From JBCCTJ01 sp039198585 (GTDB taxonomy: Bacteria; Bacteroidota; Bacteroidia; Cytophagales; Amoebophilaceae), in NCBI GenBank assembly GCA_039198585.1, contig JBCCTJ010000017.1, forward strand, positions 1-19,439: 19,439 bases of DNA. The letters are read 5' to 3'. The notes under the pieces were generated by a model. The model saw nothing but the letters and a program-made list of their open reading frames with translations, was not told the DNA's origin and did not search any database. The position numbers were made by a program, and so were the translations under genes. Shown one piece after another: positions 15,989 through 19,439 of this stretch (positions are counted from its first letter, which is position 1; each line of letters starts with the position of its first letter).

Positions 15989-17464
15989 ATGAACAAAAAA
16001 CTGACCCCCCTTAAGGAAAACTTTTCTGCTTGGTATAATGAATTAGTCAAGCAGGCTGACCTGGCAGAACCAACAGCACCACGTGGTGCTATGATCATTA
16101 AACCCTATGGATATGCTCTTTGGGAAGCAGTTAAAAACCTTCTAGATCAAAAAATTAAAGAGACAGGCCATCAAAATGCCTATTTTCCATTGCTAATACC
16201 CGCTTCTTACTTTGCTAAAGAAGAAGATCATATCCAAGGATTTGCTAAAGAATGTGCTATTGTAACCCATTATCGCCTGACTACCCATGCAGATGGCAAA
16301 GGCATCATGCTTGACCCCAATGCTCGTCTTGAAAGTCCTTTGGTAGTGCGGCCAACATCAGAAACTATTATCTGGGAAAGTTTTCGAAAGTGGATTCAAT
16401 CTTATCGCGACTTACCCATGCTCATCAACCAATGGGCTAATGTAGTTCGCTGGGAAATGCGTACGCGCCCTTTTTTGCGAACGAGTGAATTTTTATGGCA
16501 GGAAGGACATACTGCCCATAATACTAGAGAAGAAGCCCTCGATCACGCACACCAGATGCTCCAAGTCTATTGTGATATCATTCGTAATGAATTGGCTATT
16601 CCACTCATCGAAGGCGAAAAAACAGCTCACGAACGCTTTGCAGGAGCAGAGGCTACCTATACAATGGAGGCTCTTATGCAAGATGGTAAAGCTTTGCAGC
16701 TAGGAACTTCTCATTTCTTGGGCCAAAATTTCGCGAAAGCCTTTGATGTGCGCTTTGTCAATCAAGAGGGAGCTCTCACTCATGTATGGGGGACTTCTTG
16801 GGGAATTACTACGCGGCTGATAGGAGCCTTGATTATGGTTCATGGTGATGATCAAGGCCTTACTATTCCTCCTAGAATAGCGCCTATTCAGGTAGTTGTA
16901 ATTCCTGTATTTCGATCAGGTACCTCCCAAGAGATACTCATCGAAAAAGCTACCTCGATCAGGAAAACGCTAGCCAGTCACGGTATAAGAGTCAAGCTAG
17001 ATCAACGGGATACCCATCAGCCGGGATGGAAATTTCATGAATATGAAAAAAAAGGAGTCCCCCTCCGACTTGTGTTAGGACCTCGTGACCTAGCCAATCA
17101 TACAATTGAAATGTTGCGCCGTGATACAGGAGAAAAAAGAGTCATTTCACTTGACAGGTTAGTCAGTGTGGTAGAAGAACAACTCATAGCTATTCAGGAT
17201 AATCTCTACAAACGCGCACTAGCTTTTCAGAAAAAAAGCATACACTACGTTGATCACTTGGATCAGCTACAGAACATCATGCAACGAGATAGAGGTTTTG
17301 TTATGGCTCACTGGGATGGTACCACAGCTACAGAAGAGGCTATTAAGCAGATGACCCAAGCGACTATTCGCTGTATTCCTTTTGATAGTAGCGAAGAAGC
17401 TGGTCGATGTATTTATACTAGGAAGTCTTCTCAGCGTCGCGTACTCTTTGCTACTGCCTACTAA
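15989..17464 (+). CDS. proS: Prolyl-tRNA synthetase, archaeal/eukaryotic-type (no INS editing domain)
   Basis: Class II synthetase charging tRNA-Pro. At 491 residues it is the short type without the roughly 180-residue INS editing domain of E. coli-type ProRS. Visible are the TXE loop RPTSETIIWE (121-130), motif 2 RWEMRTRPFLRTSEFLWQEG (154-173), motif 3 GTSWGITTRLIGALIMVHGD (268-287) followed by DQGLTIPPRIAP, an anticodon-binding domain from about 297 (GTSQEILIEKA, KLDQRD), and a C-terminal domain ending in the conserved terminal tyrosine (ATAY). The C-terminal zinc-site cysteines are reduced to C474-type singles, as happens in some family members. Start ATG 15989 has an SD-like GAAAGG. This type is common in Bacteroidota. 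It is expressed separately from the M20 gene, from which the tRNA and MITE divide it. Confidence 0.96.
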   Translation: MNKKLTPLKENFSAWYNELVKQADLAEPTAPRGAMIIKPYGYALWEAVKNLLDQKIKETGHQNAYFPLLIPASYFAKEEDHIQGFAKECAIVTHYRLTTHADGKGIMLDPNARLESPLVVRPTSETIIWESFRKWIQSYRDLPMLINQWANVVRWEMRTRPFLRTSEFLWQEGHTAHNTREEALDHAHQMLQVYCDIIRNELAIPLIEGEKTAHERFAGAEATYTMEALMQDGKALQLGTSHFLGQNFAKAFDVRFVNQEGALTHVWGTSWGITTRLIGALIMVHGDDQGLTIPPRIAPIQVVVIPVFRSGTSQEILIEKATSIRKTLASHGIRVKLDQRDTHQPGWKFHEYEKKGVPLRLVLGPRDLANHTIEMLRRDTGEKRVISLDRLVSVVEEQLIAIQDNLYKRALAFQKKSIHYVDHLDQLQNIMQRDRGFVMAHWDGTTATEEAIKQMTQATIRCIPFDSSEEAGRCIYTRKSSQRRVLFATAY

Positions 17465-17532
17465 GATGCTAACGAACAGTGCAAAGTTCATGATGTATTA
17501 AAAATGTAGCATAAAACATTTTCACACAAGTA

Positions 17533-18249
17533 ATGAATAGTTATTTTTCTTATTTAATTCGGTATTCTCATAGTATGAGACAGCTCTATTACTGTCTTGC
17601 TGTGGGCTTGATCAATATCCTCTCTCTAAAGGCAGTCAATCCAACTGAGATTACCTTATATTCTGTAGTTGATCTCAATGATGATTTAGATGTATTCGAG
17701 CAGCCCGCGCCTCCAGAGTACTGCGTATTCAACATTCCCCTTCATTGGACTACTTACAATAATCAGGAGGGATATGTAATAACTGATTTTCATCAGAATA
17801 GTACTCAAAAAGTGCCTTTTTTCTTTTATACGGATGTGTACACATTGCACCTAATATCTTATCCTCCAGTTGATGCAGCTGCGTCTACATTATTACCTGA
17901 TGATATCGTATGGTTTGATCATTTTAAGAAAATAGCGGATAGAAAAGTAATCAATCTAGAGCACCTTAAAGTAAAGAATACTGATCAAGTTAAAATGCGT
18001 TTAATCCCTTTTTCTAAAAAATGGTCCATACTCCCTTTCCAGTTGACAGTAAAAGAGCTAGAACCAACCAAAAATAAAAATGCATATATAGCAAGCTATG
18101 CAGAGGGTAAGTTGCCTTTATTCACATTTATCAGAACCAAGAGAAAAATACACTACGCTACCATCATGATTATTACTCTTTTCCCATTAGGCTTATTTTT
18201 AATTTTCTGCTATGCTTTGATCAATAGTAAGAAAGAAAATAAGAAGTAA
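17533..18249 (+). CDS. Hypothetical exported protein with C-terminal membrane anchor
   Basis: A 238-residue protein of no recognised family. Counting from ATG 17575 (M15), MRQLYYCLAVGLINILSLKA is a normal signal peptide; the first ATG (17533) adds 14 residues and is kept as the outer limit. The exported part (about 36-205) is mostly beta-type, with many aromatic and Pro residues (FNIPLHWTTYNNQEGYV, VPFFFYTDVYTLHLI), as in Ig-like or jelly-roll domains. A membrane helix at about 208-230 is followed by a Lys-rich tail (NSKKENKK). This matches the topology of the genes at 5462 and 11853. It starts 68 bases after proS and precedes another envelope-type gene. In the 170 bases after it (18250-18419) I see only a short hydrophobic frame remnant. 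Confidence 0.75.
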   Translation: MNSYFSYLIRYSHSMRQLYYCLAVGLINILSLKAVNPTEITLYSVVDLNDDLDVFEQPAPPEYCVFNIPLHWTTYNNQEGYVITDFHQNSTQKVPFFFYTDVYTLHLISYPPVDAAASTLLPDDIVWFDHFKKIADRKVINLEHLKVKNTDQVKMRLIPFSKKWSILPFQLTVKELEPTKNKNAYIASYAEGKLPLFTFIRTKRKIHYATIMIITLFPLGLFLIFCYALINSKKENKK

Positions 18250-18419
18250 AAAGTTAAAAATGAGCAATATTTTATGCTAGAGCATTTTATACTTATCAGG
18301 CCCGCTTCTATTCTATTTTGCGTAAAGAGCCAAAAGAAATTAGTACCATTGTTATTATTTTAGCTATTTAGACACTACTTCTTTTTTTGATATGCAAATA
18401 TCATATAATTATTTCTAAC

Positions 18420-19168
18420 ATGCTTGAAAGGAGTTTCGAACTACATTCTATTTACGTATTAGCCAAGAGAGTGCTTGGATTGATTTTCTTTTTGCTACTT
18501 TTAGTACAATTGTGTACCCTTGAGCGCTAAATAAAGCGCAGCAAGCTGCCTACCAACAGGAGCAGCCAAATCCTCCAAAACCCAAGAAGCAATCAGTATT
18601 GTTGCCAATAAAGATCACCTGTTTACTGGGCATAGTACTTGTTGGATACTTGATTTATCGGAATAGAATTCGTCAAATAAGACATGAGCATAGTGCTGAA
18701 GGTCATGAGTTCGGATTTGGAGTCTTTGGATTGGGTGAAACCATAGATCCGCAAGCACTGCTCTTCACTGATGCAGTTGATTATATATCCGAGGAGCATA
18801 ATTTTACAATTAAGGCTCGAATCGAGATAGATCAAACTGGTAAAATAATGATTGATATTCTGGCCTTTTCTGAACCTTCCAAACCATTTGAGGTCGACTC
18901 ATTTTCTGTATTCTATGAATTTGAAAGAGATCATGGATACCTTGTCTTTCTTCAAGGTATAAACTCTATCCCAACTTATGAATATGAAAAGATGTTTTAC
19001 TTGATACCTTCTAGTTACAAAAAATATTATCCTATCATCAAAAAAAAGTTCTTCTTCCAAGAAAACTCATATGACTCTAAGCAAATTAAGCATGTAAAAG
19101 CAAAATTTTACATCATAACTAAATCGGTGGTCAGTCGAGAGAATACAAAGGTGCAGGCAGGAGAATAG
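18420..19168 (+). pseudogene. Frameshifted membrane protein gene ending inside a MITE
   Basis: ATG 18420 opens a frame with a hydrophobic export segment (RVLGLIFFLLLLVQLC) that stops at TAA 18531-18533. About there a different frame takes over with ALNKAQQAAYQQEQPNPPKP and runs to TAG 19166-19168. The join corresponds to loss of one base between about 18516 and 18533. The second frame has a Pro/Gln/Lys linker, a membrane helix (TCLLGIVLVGYLIY) and a beta-rich domain of about 150 residues. From TTG 18599 onward a 189-residue product could still be translated, and that part alone may be annotated as a gene. The last residues (VQAGE) and the stop lie within the end of the MITE copy at 19150, so the natural C terminus was probably replaced. 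No family recognised. Confidence 0.6.
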
Positions 19169-19300
19169 GAAGCTGTAGAAATTATTAAAAAATAGCTCTA
19201 TAGCCGACTCTATTAACATTTTTCTAGCTAAGAATAGTTGATAAAAATTGTAAAAATCCCCGAAAATGAAAAAAGTACCAAAAAGCGGTTAGTTTTACCG
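19150..19300. mobile_element. Diverged MITE copy, truncated by the right-hand IS
   Basis: Read on plus, this segment matches the reverse complement of the MITE at 15636-15875 along 151 bases at an estimated 80% by eye. The end GGTGCAGGCAG corresponds to GGGGCAGTCAG, and AACATTTTTCTAGCTAAGAA is identical in both. The match breaks at 19300/19301 where the IS256-like terminus begins, so the remaining 89 or so bases of the MITE were split off. The left end overlaps the 3' end of the preceding gene. Confidence 0.75.
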
Positions 19301-19439
19301 GGTTAAATCATTTAATTGTGTCAAAGTAAAAAAACAATTTTACACTTTTAAATTTTTTAATCATGAATAAACAACAAAAAGAAATAAATCAAGTAACCTG
19401 GGAAGGTATAAAGCAACAAGCTGTAGAACGTCTATTAGA
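19301..19439 (+). mobile_element. IS256-like element, right copy (terminal end plus start of transposase)
   Basis: This starts GGTTAAATCATTTAATTGTG and repeats the left-edge element in inverted orientation with one mismatch over 139 bases. The sequence left of 19301 belongs to the MITE, so this IS inserted into an older element. Near identity of the two copies implies recent spread or gene conversion. Confidence 0.8.
19363..19439 (+). CDS. IS256-family-like transposase, N-terminal fragment (runs off right edge)
   Basis: The first 25 complete codons of the same transposase as on the left edge (MNKQQKEINQVTWEGIKQQA, then VERLL). They start at ATG 19363, 62 bases inside the element. The protein sequence is identical to the left copy over the shared part. 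Catalytic residues are outside the window. Confidence 0.6.
   Translation, partial: MNKQQKEINQVTWEGIKQQAVERLL

Noticed and set aside
18274..18372. Small hydrophobic gene between the two right-end envelope genes
   Set aside because: About 32 codons, no start context or family; at best a frame remnant.
1..19439. Composite transposon carrying the whole window between inverted IS copies
   Set aside because: The cargo is essential housekeeping genes, the IS ends inside the window are the inner ends only, and no target duplication of the outer ends can be seen. Inversion potential is a safer reading.

Overview
The window looks like a piece of a small, repeat-rich chromosome from an obligate intracellular Bacteroidota bacterium. 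The Amoebophilus/Cardinium lineage fits best, but this is inferred from gene style and not proven. Supporting signs are AT-rich DNA, starts without clear Shine-Dalgarno sites, a few TAnnTTTG-type -7 boxes, a short archaeal-type ProRS, and ordinary housekeeping genes set among insertion-sequence ends, a MITE, pseudogenes and unrecognised secreted or membrane proteins.

Layout. Both edges are the 5' end of the same IS256-like element, pointing outward (1-168 on minus, 19301-19439 on plus), so the whole window lies between inverted IS copies. Next to the left copy is a decayed DUF1761-like membrane protein gene (339-740). Then comes a plus-strand housekeeping run, glyA-cysS-tatD (836-4464). From 4465 to 5300 there is a possible lipoprotein fragment and a decayed minus-strand gene. 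A small secreted/membrane protein and thrS follow on minus (5462-7914). From about 8130 to 9480 lies a dead IS200/IS605-type element with divergent tnpB and tnpA remnants. An AlkD-like DNA glycosylase gene is intact (9656-10402). It is followed by about 1.4 kb of broken frames, including a secreted-protein pseudogene and a perfect 12-bp hairpin terminator on minus. A 704-residue single-span surface protein (11853-13967), an M20 metallopeptidase, tRNA-Ala(UGC), a complete 240-bp MITE with target duplications, and proS follow. The right end holds two more signal/anchor-type proteins, the second frameshifted and ending inside a second, diverged MITE copy that is itself cut by the right-hand IS.

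Together the intact genes serve translation and one-carbon supply (glyA, cysS, thrS, proS, tRNA-Ala), DNA maintenance (TatD, AlkD-like) and peptide use (M20 peptidase). The accessory part is mostly gene decay plus lineage-type envelope proteins. I see no CRISPR array, rRNA or recognisable defence or toxin system. The most informative structures are the nested MITE/IS at the right edge, where a mobile element supplies a host gene's stop codon, and the TnpB relic with two altered catalytic positions.
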